This document shows, piece by piece, positions 24,280 to 34,095 of a stretch of 64,000 bases of DNA. The stretch lies in assembly GCA_015847255.1 (NCBI GenBank), contig JADLZK010002576.1, forward strand, positions 16,223 through 80,222, read 5' to 3'. This DNA comes from Hyparrhenia diplandra (taxonomy: Eukaryota; Streptophyta; Magnoliopsida; Poales; Poaceae). Numbering within the stretch: the stretch's first letter is position 1; the number at the start of each line of letters is the position of its first letter. The notes beneath the pieces are model-generated. The model saw only the letters and a list, made by a program, of their open reading frames with translations, was not told the origin of the DNA and made no database searches. Position numbers and translations under genes: made by a program.

Positions 24280-24341
24280 AGTCCCACATTGGTGACTCCG
24301 TGAGGCGAGATGGGGAAGAGCTGCTTATATAATACGGCCCA
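24280..24341 (+). promoter_or_regulatory. snRNA-type promoter elements (USE + TATA)
   Basis: AGTCCCACATTGG (24280-24292) closely matches the plant snRNA upstream sequence element, RTCCCACATCG. A TATATAA box follows at 24326-24332, about 33 bp later, near the spacing used by RNA polymerase II snRNA genes in plants. GGCCCA, resembling the monocot-specific promoter element, sits at 24336. The sequence that would be transcribed (about 24358 on) is not a recognisable U1-U6 or snoRNA, so this may be an orphan or repeat-borne promoter. Confidence 0.4.
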
Positions 24342-24950
24342 TGGATATCAATGCTCCACACTTGCCTTTGTCTATTTGCCTTGACAATAATGATCTGCAT
24401 CTAAATTCAGTTTAAATTGAACTTTGAATTATGGCTTTTCCTAAGTTGAGTCGATAAAAACTCCTCAATTGTTTTCTAAACATTTGAAATACAAAGCTAA
24501 AGATTCGATCGGATTAAACAAAGGAAAATGATGCGCTTGGTTCGGGAGATATTTTATTTTGGTTCGACGCATGTCCTAAGTATGAAATGTAGGTAAAAAA
24601 ATAAAATAATTACACAGCTTTTAAATGTACATTCTTGAGATGATTTTTTTTGGGCCTAGTTACCCCATGGTAGGATAATATTTACCACAAACAAACTAAA
24701 CGTGCTACGCATAATATTCAGTTTGCTACAAGCATTCAAATTTTGGTCAGAATCCAAATTTCGCCAAATATTTGGCTTCTAAAACACACCCATGGCTTTC
24801 ATTTGTCTGGGAGCATATTCCAAAATGTCACTTGTGTTGTTGCTCATACAACGAGCCAACCATCATGTGACACGGGCCCGCATGTCAGCCACGCCAAACC
24901 GGGCAGGAAACGTAGTCATGTCCGCACAACGTCGTTTTCTGAAGATTCTT

Positions 24951-24966
24951 GAAACCACGTGGTTTC
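24951..24966. promoter_or_regulatory. G-box palindrome
   Basis: GAAACCACGTGGTTTC is a perfect 16-bp palindrome centred on CACGTG, the binding core for bHLH and bZIP factors. A CT-rich run and a TTTTTATA box follow within 45 bp. No recognised gene lies immediately downstream. Confidence 0.4.
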
Positions 24967-25942
24967 CGGCCGGGCGGGCTCTCTCTCTCTGTTTTTATAC
25001 CCTTTCTGCTGCTGCGTTTCTGCTGCGCGTCCCTTTGGTGCTTTTAGACGTTCAGACTCGTCAAACCCGGTCTCGCTTAATCCTGTTGCCATTCCCTCTA
25101 GAAACATTACGCTTTTTCCTAATCACAGCTTCAGAGTTACTAATGATTAGACATGGAAGATTGGTGTGTCTTGCTCTGTCATGATGCTGCCAAATCCTCT
25201 CAATTAGGAAATGGATAAAAAGGTTTTTGAGACTTGGCAATCACACAAAGAAAACTGAAAATGAAATAACGGCCACATTTCGGCCCGAGGCGTGCATAAA
25301 GTCTGGGATTCTGTCTGGATCCGTCCGATAAACATGGTAGAGGATCGGGTGACCAATCTTTGGATGCCTTTTGGTCACAGGGTTTCCTCCTGCTGCTGAT
25401 CACACCTCGCACGTTTTGTGATTATCCATATGCATAATGCGTCTAATTTGTGCTGGTGATTTGCTTGGATGGAGTCTTGGACCGGGCTACACATTTGGCC
25501 AGAAGAATTCTCACCCACACATCAGTTTCAGCTCAGAGCAAGCAGGGTTCCATCACAAGCCAAGATAGTACGAGCTCACGTCATGTCGGCTAAATGCCAC
25601 GAAACTTGACCGGAAGCTCGCCGGAAAAAAACACAAGATTCCGTAACAGAATTTGGTTTGCAAATTGCCAAATTCTTCCCGATGCGCCGATTAGCGTTTG
25701 CCTTTTGTTGTGAGCCTGACGACAAGGCACCATGCCAAACAAACACTCCCCTTAGCTGCTTGCGCTTGCTTTGCCGACCTCGACGAGAGGGGAGCTGAAA
25801 GTGTCAGCAGAAACACGCGCAATTGCCGAGTTACTAGACACACCGCAGCAGTGCACACCACATCCATCCACACCACAGACGCGCCGATGGAGTGACAAGC
25901 ATCCATCGGGTTGCTTCCGGCGATGGCCATTGCCAACCCTGC

Positions 25943-26050
25943 TGCCCCATCGTCTCCTTCTGTCATGCGTACAAGACATCCCCACACCACCCCCCTCCTC
26001 CACCTCCCCCGCCTGACGTCATCCATCCCCGCACCACAAATCCATCCCCG
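25943..26050. repeat. Direct duplication, left copy
   Basis: This 108-bp segment (from TGCCCCATCGTCTCC to CACAAATCCATCCCC) is nearly identical to 29754-29858 in the same orientation. The differences are small indels, mostly in C runs. Both copies contain the palindromic bZIP/CRE site TGACGTCA (26014-26021 here). The Mutator-like element lies exactly between the two copies. Confidence 0.85.
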
Positions 26051-29000
26051 GGGATTTTACATATTTACCATCCTTACGGGATGCCTTACATCTTCTAATA
26101 CCAGGTTTAGAATGCGCCTTACAAATTCATCATTCTTGAGTTCAACATCTTACATATATACCACACATTTGCCTACGTGGTTTTGCCATGTCGACTGAGT
26201 CACCCACACATTGATCGGCGAAGTAGCCACCGCGGAAAAGACCTCCCTACCCTGGCCTTTTCTTCCATTAAGCACTCCACGCTCCACAAGTTGTACCTGC
26301 ATTGGGACAGCCATTCAACAAATAAATAGTCATCTCATTAAAAGAAAAATAGACAAATTCATAGCAGCCTGATACATTGATGTTCACATGAAAATAGGGG
26401 CTAATTGTTTGCCATTACATAAGTCATAAAAGAGCAAAATGTTTAATGTTTTTTTGCTCGGTCATTTACTAGCATCACATATATTACATGCCATTGAAAA
26501 GACAAGTTCATGGGCCAATTGCACAACACAAAAGTCACATCTCAAGTGCACAAAAGATATGTTTTTGACCAATTACACAACACAAGCACAAGCACCCTCA
26601 AGTTTCTTCACTTGCCCTTTCTTCCTTGCTTCTTTTTGCGGAGATTTCTTCTTCAGCTTTTAGTTGCTAGTATTTTCCTTCTTGGTGTCATTTTCTTCAC
26701 TTGTTCAATTTGGAGTTCATCTTCTTGGAATAGTGCCCTCAAGTATGATTAAAAAAAATTAGTAGATGTTCATTTAAACAACCTCGTGCACTTTGGTCAC
26801 TTTTGGATGTCAATACCTTCTAGTTGGTGTTTGTGGGGAGATCAACTTGCAAAGCCATCACTTCATCAACTTCTTGCCTTGTTGTTGTAGTGTGAGGCAC
26901 AAGTGCAAACTCATTTCTAATAGCTTCCATTTCTTTCCCTTGTTGCTGCCTGCTATTTCCCTTGCCGCCGCCGCTTTTGAGCTCTAATTTTGAGCTTCAC
27001 TCCTAGCTTTTCTTCTGCCGCTTCCCTTTTGCCAATGCACCTCTTGTTCTGGAGTTGGTGCTTCTTCAGCACCTTCACCTTTCTTGGCCTTCTTCCTCCC
27101 AACCTTTGGTGCCTTCTTCCTAGTATTTTTCCTACAAAAGTGTGAAAGGAGTTAGTTAGTTAGGAAATGAATGAATCCCGCAAATGAACGTGGAATAAGT
27201 CAAAAGTACCTTTTTCTTTTGTCCCAGCTTAAGTGAGCACCTCCAAATTTTATTTGCCCCCCGTGACCATACTCCCCTTTTTAGAAGCTTAGGACACATG
27301 ACTTGCCTTGTAGCCTTGCCCCCTTCTTTTTGCTGGTTTTATCCTATTTTTTCTCAATCTTCCACCAACCCCCTCTCTTTGACTCCTCCTCGTTCTTTTC
27401 TTTTTGGCGCCGAGGCTCCACTTTTGAAGCCCTTTGTCAACCTTTAGGCCACTGGTTCTTATCAACAGTGATACTAGGAATAATGCCGCGATAAGTCGCT
27501 TGAAACTTGGCCACCGAAAGTAGTATTGGTCAACAAAGGAACCTATGTCGTGTTGCCTCAGGCCGCATATCATAGCCAATGGCTGTGGGCATGGTTTGCT
27601 ACCACTTTACACGCTTTACAAGTGCAAATTTTCCGAGGTAAATACACCACATGTTCTTAACTTCTTCTATCTTTGGTACACTTCAAATACCTCAACCATT
27701 AGGAGGATGGTTCTCTGGCAATATGTAAGTGTCCCAATCCTTTTGAGGCAAGATTGATTGGATGGATGACAAATTCTAAAAATATTCCATCGTGCAATGC
27801 TAAAGATATCTTCCCTCCTTTTGCCAAACAACAACATTATCTTCTAATAGATCCGGCCATGCAATGCAGGGCGATCCTGTGCTCTTTGATCCAAGAATTC
27901 CAAGACCATCCAAATTATTGTTTATGTAGTCGCACTTGATGTCAGGAGAGAACTTTACTTGCCCAGAGAAAAGGATGATCTCTATCCAGCCAAGCCTTGA
28001 CTCTCAAGAAGTCTCTAACACCCTTTAAAAAAAAAGTCATACTTTATGTTCGAGTATGCTCTAGCCACATGTTCTCGCATACACATCACCAATCGTAGTG
28101 CCTCTTCATGTTTTTCCATTAGTGCCTAAACATTCCCTCCACTCGCCTCGCAGGGAAACACAAGTTTCAATCGGGCCGACTCTTAACCCTTACATGCATC
28201 TGGCATTTATAGCTAAACTTTGCATGGGACCAATGGCTTTGCTTCGGGCTGTTTCAAAAACCTCCCCAACTCTCCTTTGTCTCTAACCCAAAGAATCCAA
28301 AGGCACAGAAACATCCAACCGTGACCATCTAATGCTAAGGTCGCAGTATTTGGCCATTCCACATATTATTTAAATGTGTAGAGTCTACACTCAATATAAG
28401 GCCCCTAAACCATTCACAAAACCATCTATACAAGCTTTTGAATGCAAAAAAAGAACCTTCTAATCTAATTACCCATCTTCATCGCATGGACAAGTCCATA
28501 TCTCTACCCACCGCTGTGTGATCTCAATTCACTTTCTCGCCTTGAACCGTAAAGTAATCAAAAAGAATCACTCAACTTACCATACAACTTGTCGATGTTC
28601 TCTTTGTGCCATTGTAACAATCGTCTCGGTAGGGTATATCAATGCCATATTTGAACTTTAACTCTTTTTCATTTTTTAGCCCCCCATTGATGGTTTCTTC
28701 TTCAAAAAATTGAGGTGCTCTTTCGCAACCCGTGCTATTGATGCCATTGTATTATCTTCAACCTTTTGCCTAGATGCACACTTTTTATGTTCTTCTCAGA
28801 TTAATTTGTATCCTGCATGTAGAAAAAACAACTTTCATTAAGTGTTATTACTTGAAAACACGTTGCAATGAAAAAGAAACATAATTAGGGACAAATGAGA
28901 AAAACATTAAATCATGTAGAAAAAATATACCCGCCAAATGCCATCATGTTGACTTTGGCTCTAAGCTTCCATGGGCGTACCAGAGAAGCTAAAACAAATC

Positions 29001-29753
29001 CTGCCCATTTTGTCTCAATGTTCAATGTCAAATTGAAATGCTTAACAATAGCATGTTGTCTAGCAGCTAGCCTAAGCTCATCAACGCTTGATAGGAAATT
29101 CCTACACTCGATCGATTGTCCCCTCGCCCCAATCATATAGTGGTTCTTCAGAGCCGCGGGTCATCAACATTAACAAATGCCATTCATATCTTGTCTGCAT
29201 CTCCCTTGTCATTGTTGGAATTGGCACCTCTTCCGTGGGTGGGTGGGACACCTTTGAATCCCATTGCCTCATACACTTGGTCCTCATTGGAAGCTGTCAA
29301 ATTTACCGCATTTTCATCATCGTGGTTTCTTGTATGGCAAAGTGGTCCAATCACCACGCGCACAGTCGTGCCAAGACATGGAGAGGGGAGCTGCATGTGT
29401 CACCAAACCTTCAACATCATTTGCCTCTCAGATTTGGTTCATTAACACTAGTAAATATACCGTAGAGACACATCTAGCTCTAGAAGAAGCAGAGCCATCA
29501 AAGTCCCTATCTTTCCTCACAACTTCAACCGCAATAAAAGCCAATCTATCATCCCATCCGCCCTAATCATCTGCGCACATGCTCATCCCTCCTAAGCTTC
29601 CACGGTGAGCCACTTTGTTGGTCCAAAACCCAAATCGCGAATCGCTTGAGAAGGGGCCCCATATACCTTTTTGTGGCTAACCTATATGAAACTCAAACCC
29701 AATGAGTATTGGATCGCCTTATCAAACTAGATGTCATGGTGTTGTTCGCCATT
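26051..29753 (-). mobile_element. Mutator-like element (MULE)
   Basis: The whole interval between the two direct duplicates is occupied by a minus-strand MuDR/MULE-type transposase gene and its flanks. No clear long terminal inverted repeats were found, and the expected 9-bp target duplication is not visible. The borders are therefore set by the edges of the duplicated sequence. It could be a non-TIR MULE. Confidence 0.7.
27290..29570 (-). pseudogene. MULE transposase (MuDR type), decayed
   Basis: Read right to left. An acidic N-terminal segment (DQVYEAMGFKG) precedes the MuDR-type DNA-binding region (DELRLAARQHAIVKHF, about 29090-29040, then WKLRAKVN). Next is a short ELK-KYGIDIPY region near 28640, and the MULE transposase core with FKACIDGF, ALDGHGWMF (about 28320), a CFRHLMEKHE-like block and DIKCDYI (about 27940). 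The C-terminal part holds GSFVDQYY, SVAKFQATY and NQWPKVDKGF (27520-27420), then a basic tail. Stops and frame changes occur throughout. A family-typical protein has about 700 to 800 residues, so nearly the full length is represented, but it cannot be made from this copy as given. Its role would be excision and reinsertion of the element. Confidence 0.8.
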
Positions 29754-29858
29754 TGCCCCATCGTCTCCTTCGTCATGCGTACAAGACATCCCCACACCAC
29801 CCCTCCTCCACCTCCCCGCCTGACGTCATCCATCCCCGCACCACAAATCCATCCCCCG
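29754..29858. repeat. Direct duplication, right copy
   Basis: This is the copy contiguous with the 5' region of the UPF0496 gene (ATG 335 bp downstream). It is probably the original from which, or together with which, the left copy arose. It contains TGACGTCA at 29821-29828. Confidence 0.85.
29821..29828. promoter_or_regulatory. TGACGTCA bZIP site upstream of UPF0496 gene
   Basis: A perfect palindromic TGA/CRE-type site, 365 bp upstream of the start codon. TGA-class bZIP factors bind such sites. Its functional relevance is inferred from position only. Confidence 0.4.
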
Positions 29859-30192
29859 TCTTCCCGGTCCCTGCATTGCATCCATTCTTCTTCTTGCTTC
29901 CCCGAAACCTCGCGCTTGGTCTGACGCAACGCGCCTGAGATAAAGCCCGCGGCGTTCGCTTGCTCCGCCAAATCCAGCCCTTGAATTTCCTGAGCTGCCG
30001 GAGCTTTTCTTTTGATTCGATTCTTCGGAGATCCTTTAGGTTGCTAGGTTCCGCCAATGCTCGCTGGTTTGATCCGTCCTAGTTGCCGAAGAAGCGCCTC
30101 TTGATTCATCGTTTCTTGATTTCATCTTTCCAAAGGGGAAACACTCTTCCTTTTTCAGTTCTGATTTGAGCGCGTCGCCTTCGCTTCCGGCA

Positions 30193-31347
30193 ATGGGGAA
30201 CAGCAGCAGCAGTAGCGGCAGCAGCAACAGGCGTCAGGGCACTCTCGGAGTCGGCGCTGCCGCCCGAGGCGGCGCCGGCGGAGGAGCTGAGTTCGTACGA
30301 GGCAGCGTGCCGGTCGGACCCGGAGCTGCGCACGTTCGACACGACGCTGCACCGGCGCACCAGCCGGGCCATCTCGACGCTGGCGGTGGGCGTCGAGGTA
30401 CGGTCCTTGTCGCTGGACTCGCTCCGCGAGGTCACCGGCTGCCTCCTCGACATGAACCAGGAGGTGGTGCGCGTCATCCTCGACTGCAAGAAGGACATCT
30501 GGAAGAGCCCCGAGCTGTTCGACCTCGTCGAGGACTACTTCGAGTGCAGCCTCCAGACCCTCGACTTCTGCACCGCGCTCGACAAGTGCCTCAAGCGCGC
30601 CCGAGACTCCCAGCTCCTCCCTCCACGTCGCGCTCCAGCGCTTCGACGACGAGAAAGACAGCGCCGCCGCCGCCGATGCTCCCTCCGCCCGGTACGCGCG
30701 CACGCTGCACGAGCTGCGCCAGTTCAAGGCGGCCGGGGAACCCTTCACGGACGAGTTCTTCGCCGCCTTCCAGGCCGTTTACCGGCAGCAGCTGACCATG
30801 CTGGAGAAGCTGCAGCAGCGCAAGCACCGGCTCGACAAGAAGATCAAGACCATCAAGGCGTGGCGCAGGGTGTCAAGCATCATCTTCGCGACCACGTTCG
30901 CGGCCGTGCTCATCTGCTCGGTGGTTGCCGCGGCCATCGCTGCCCGCCTGTCGCCGCGGCATTGGCCGCGGCTGCTGCGGTCCCGCTGGGATCTATGGGA
31001 AAGTGGATCGATTCGATGCTGAAAGGGTATCAGGACGCGCTCCGCGGGCAGAAGGAGGTGGTGAGCGCAATGCAGGTTGGCACATTCATTGCCATCAAAG
31101 ATTTGGACGGTATCAAGGTCCTCATCGACCGGGTGGAGTTGGAGATCAGCTCAATGATAGACTGCGTAGAGTTTGCAGAGCGGGATGAGGAGGCGGTGAA
31201 ATTTGGGGTGGAGGAGATCAAGAAGAAGCTGGAAAACTTCATGAAGAGTGTCGAGGATCTTGGGAGCAAGCAGACCGGTGTAGCCGGGATATCCGTCGGG
31301 CAAGGACCGTCGTGCTGCAAAGGATCATCCGGCATCCTGAAAAATAA
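30193..31347 (+). CDS. UPF0496 (DUF677) family protein
   Basis: A single-exon gene for a DUF677/UPF0496 protein, a plant family related to BPS1-like and At14a-like proteins. Biochemical function is unknown; members are membrane-associated. The sequence starts [14 protein letters not shown]. Blocks: [98 protein letters not shown], followed by the hydrophobic pair [20 protein letters not shown] and [11 protein letters not shown] (two membrane segments); [20 protein letters not shown]; and a C-terminal helix [15 protein letters not shown]. These blocks lie in three frames because of four one-base changes: +1 in the ggg run 30237-30239, +1 at 30619-30621, -1 at 30943-30945 and -1 at 31262-31264. 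They sum to zero, giving about 384 residues ending RIIRHPEK. That is close to the rice homologues in length and sequence, so error is likelier than decay. Confidence 0.9.
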
Positions 31348-32338
31348 GGGGGAAATGTAAGGTATGGATGTTTTAATAAGCCATGTACTCTTGATAATGT
31401 TGTGATGGAATGTACATAAGAGATGCACCTTTAGGAAAGTGTGAATGAGTCAAATCGATTTCATTGTCATTTGATTCATAGTATCTGTACTTTCAATTTC
31501 ATACTTGATTATTTTTTCCCCTTTGTTACTGCACAAGATTATTGTTGGCATCACCACAATTTCCCCTCACCTGTTCTGTTTTCATGAATAATTCAAATTC
31601 TAGCTATTCTAAAACTCTACTGCTAATAGTAGATGCAGTATATGAGTCATGATCATTATCCACTGAGGTCCTCTGACTTAGCACTTAACAGTCATGCTAT
31701 TGAACTTAACTTCCACTTTTCTTGAAGTATTGAAATGTCCAAATTTCTGGAGTCCCTTGTAAAAAGAAAAACAAAATGTAGTTATCTAGGCTTCATGGTT
31801 GTTGCCGTGTTCCAGGCGATGTAGATGTTGTCTCTGTTGTTCCTCAAGTCATCTGTGCTTCTAAGTGAAGCAAAATTTTTAATTCAGATGTTTGATTGTA
31901 CAAGAGAACATCTCAGTATTGACCTTTTTTTCTTTCTTTAAAGCATAACAGTCAGTAAGATCCTCTATCATCCAACCTGTATTGACTATATCTTCAACAA
32001 TGCAACCCCGACTCTGGCTGCTGCCAAATTTGAATTCAGAATAAATACTTTCCCCAAATTAGCAAATGACTAGATAGCTCCCAGTGATATCGTTTTCTTT
32101 TCTCTTTCTTTCTTTCTTTCTTTCTTTCTGCGTATAGCATTTTGTGAAGTAATATATAATCAGTAGGGCGTAAGCAAACCCCTCCTGTTCCATAAAAAAA
32201 AGGATTCTATGATCCTAAAAGGCAGCAATATATTAGCAGTTCATCTTCTGAACCTTTTTAATTGAATACCGATTTTTCGTATGTCTTTGAACTTGCACAT
32301 TTTGCCTACATTACTTGGATCCAATAAATTTCCAGTTT

Positions 32339-32765
32339 TCGCATTTCACCTGTACTTGTTTCTTTAGAGAATGCTCTTATTATTTGTATTGATTCCATTA
32401 AATAGCACAAGATGTATCTCCATTTTTTTTTCCTAAGGGAGAAGTACATTTTTTTTGCCATCGAACTAGTGCCGAAGTTTGATTTCTCGCATTTCACCTA
32501 TATACTTGTTCTTTAGAGAATGCTCTTATTATTTGTATTGATTCCATTAAATAGCACAAGATGTATCTCCATTTTTTCTAAGGGAGAAGTGCATTTTTTT
32601 TTTGCCATCGAACTAGTGCCCAAGTTTGATTTCTCGCATTTCACCTATATACTTGTTTCTTTAGAGAATGCTCTTATTATTTGTATTGATTCAATTAAAT
32701 AGCACAAGATTTTTTCCTAAGGGACAAGTCTGTTTTTTTTTGCCATCGAACTAGTGCCCAACTTT
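32339..32765. repeat. Tandem repeat, about 149-bp unit, about 2.8 copies
   Basis: The phrase TTAGAGAATGCTCTTATTAT recurs at 32364, 32513 and 32661, i.e. every 148-149 bp. The units share CATTTCACC, GATGTATCTCC, a poly(T) run and GCCATCGAACTAGTGCC in the same order. Copies differ mainly in the length of the T runs. The last copy is partial. Confidence 0.8.
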
Positions 32766-33825
32766 GATTTTTCAAAACCAGAAATCTTTACCCACCGAAC
32801 TATCGATACCGAACAAATTTGGATGTATAGTTGGTTTCAAAGGTGGTTTTGTATTTTCTAAAAATAATTAACACTGGTGTATTTTCCAAAACCATAACTA
32901 ACTTATTTTAAATCAGAAAAATTGAAACCAGTACCATTTTTCTAAAAATATAATGTGTCTATGGTGCTAAAACATATTAAACCAGCTTTGAAACCAACTA
33001 GATGGTTGAATTTGTTTAGTATTGACACTTTGATGGTCAAAAGACTTCTGATATTAGAGTAGTGTGGCCAAAATCTAACTTGACCAAATTTCAGCATTTA
33101 GTTGAATTTGCTACCATTTCAAAAGTACATCTTGTCTTCTTTAAGATGTCATGTTCAATTGAAAGATTAGAAACTATTTCTTATTTTGTTAAGTTTTTTC
33201 AGATAATATAACCCCCCTATTTACAGCATTGTAATAATTGTGAATAATTATAGTTCTAAAAACTGCTCTAAAATTCGTTTAGAAATTAACCATGTTGCAC
33301 AGTTGTCAACCAGTTGTCATAATGTCATAGTGGGATGAGCAATGGGGTCGCTTTCTCGTTGTTTTGCGACTGCCAAATGAGCTCACCATCCATGTTCGCT
33401 AATCTCCATATATGGCTGCATGGAACTTGAGCTTTATCTTCAATCTTTTTTTATCTTCAATCTAATATTCAAACGTGGATCAAAAGTGCTAAAGTTTATC
33501 TGATCTGAAACGGCTTGAAGGTTGGCATCATCCAAAATTGCTAAAGGCTATTGGATTACTGCCAAAATTTTGCATCACCTTTGTCCTAAGTCCTAACTGT
33601 ATATTTTCTTGTGAAACCATTGATCCATAAGAAGAACTTTGAACTCATCATTTTTCTATGGTTATGCAGGGATTCATTGATAGTGATGCGTATGGAAGAG
33701 TCTGTGGCGGAGACGAGCAAGCAAACAAGGTGACCATTGTCCTAAAGCAACAAATAATGCTCGTGGGCTAATGTCGTGTTGAAGAATAATTTATATAACT
33801 CACTATCCAAATCTCTAGAGTGTTT

Positions 33826-34095
33826 ATGGTTAACGCCACCGGAATGGTTGTTGCTTTTCTGGTTACCATTCTTTTTATGGTCGGTTACTTATTTAGGTTA
33901 TCAGCTAAATCTGCAAAGGGTGTTTACTTGTACCCTTCTATGTCTTGGTTGATAATAACTGGCGTGAGAATTTGCTGTGGTTGGCACTGGGAGTACTGTG
34001 CGCCAGTTTCTTCCGGAATTCAGTTGGATAATTATTTTATTACTATGCTTGGCGGCGTTGGCTTCCTGGATATTTGTCTGGTACTGTTGCTGTAA
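33826..34095 (+). CDS. Small hydrophobic open frame, hypothetical
   Basis: An 89-codon frame begins at an internal ATG. Its first 25 residues are strongly hydrophobic (VVAFLVTILFMVGYLF), and a second hydrophobic patch lies at the C-terminus (FLDICLVLLL). It resembles a two-helix membrane peptide, but I know no matching family. It could also be the last, non-coding exon of a transcript, since an acceptor-like GTTATGCAG sits at about 33662. Confidence 0.2.
   Translation: MVNATGMVVAFLVTILFMVGYLFRLSAKSAKGVYLYPSMSWLIITGVRICCGWHWEYCAPVSSGIQLDNYFITMLGGVGFLDICLVLLL

Larger units (their letters stand above)
22972..25942. other. Intergenic spacer with two regulatory-like motifs
   Basis: No protein gene is supported. 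Two short signals stand out and are listed separately: an snRNA-type USE/TATA pair near 24280 and a 16-bp G-box palindrome at 24951. From 25691 to 25942 several small overlapping frames exist but none resembles a known protein. Confidence 0.4.

Noticed and set aside
30155..30748. 197-codon frame antisense to the UPF0496 gene
   Set aside because: It is the mirror of a GC-rich coding region and encodes low-complexity sequence; the sense strand carries the conserved protein.
30237..31264. Programmed ribosomal frameshifting in UPF0496
   Set aside because: Four shifts in both directions at plain homopolymers, with no slippery heptamer or stimulatory structure evident; similar shifts occur in unrelated genes nearby.
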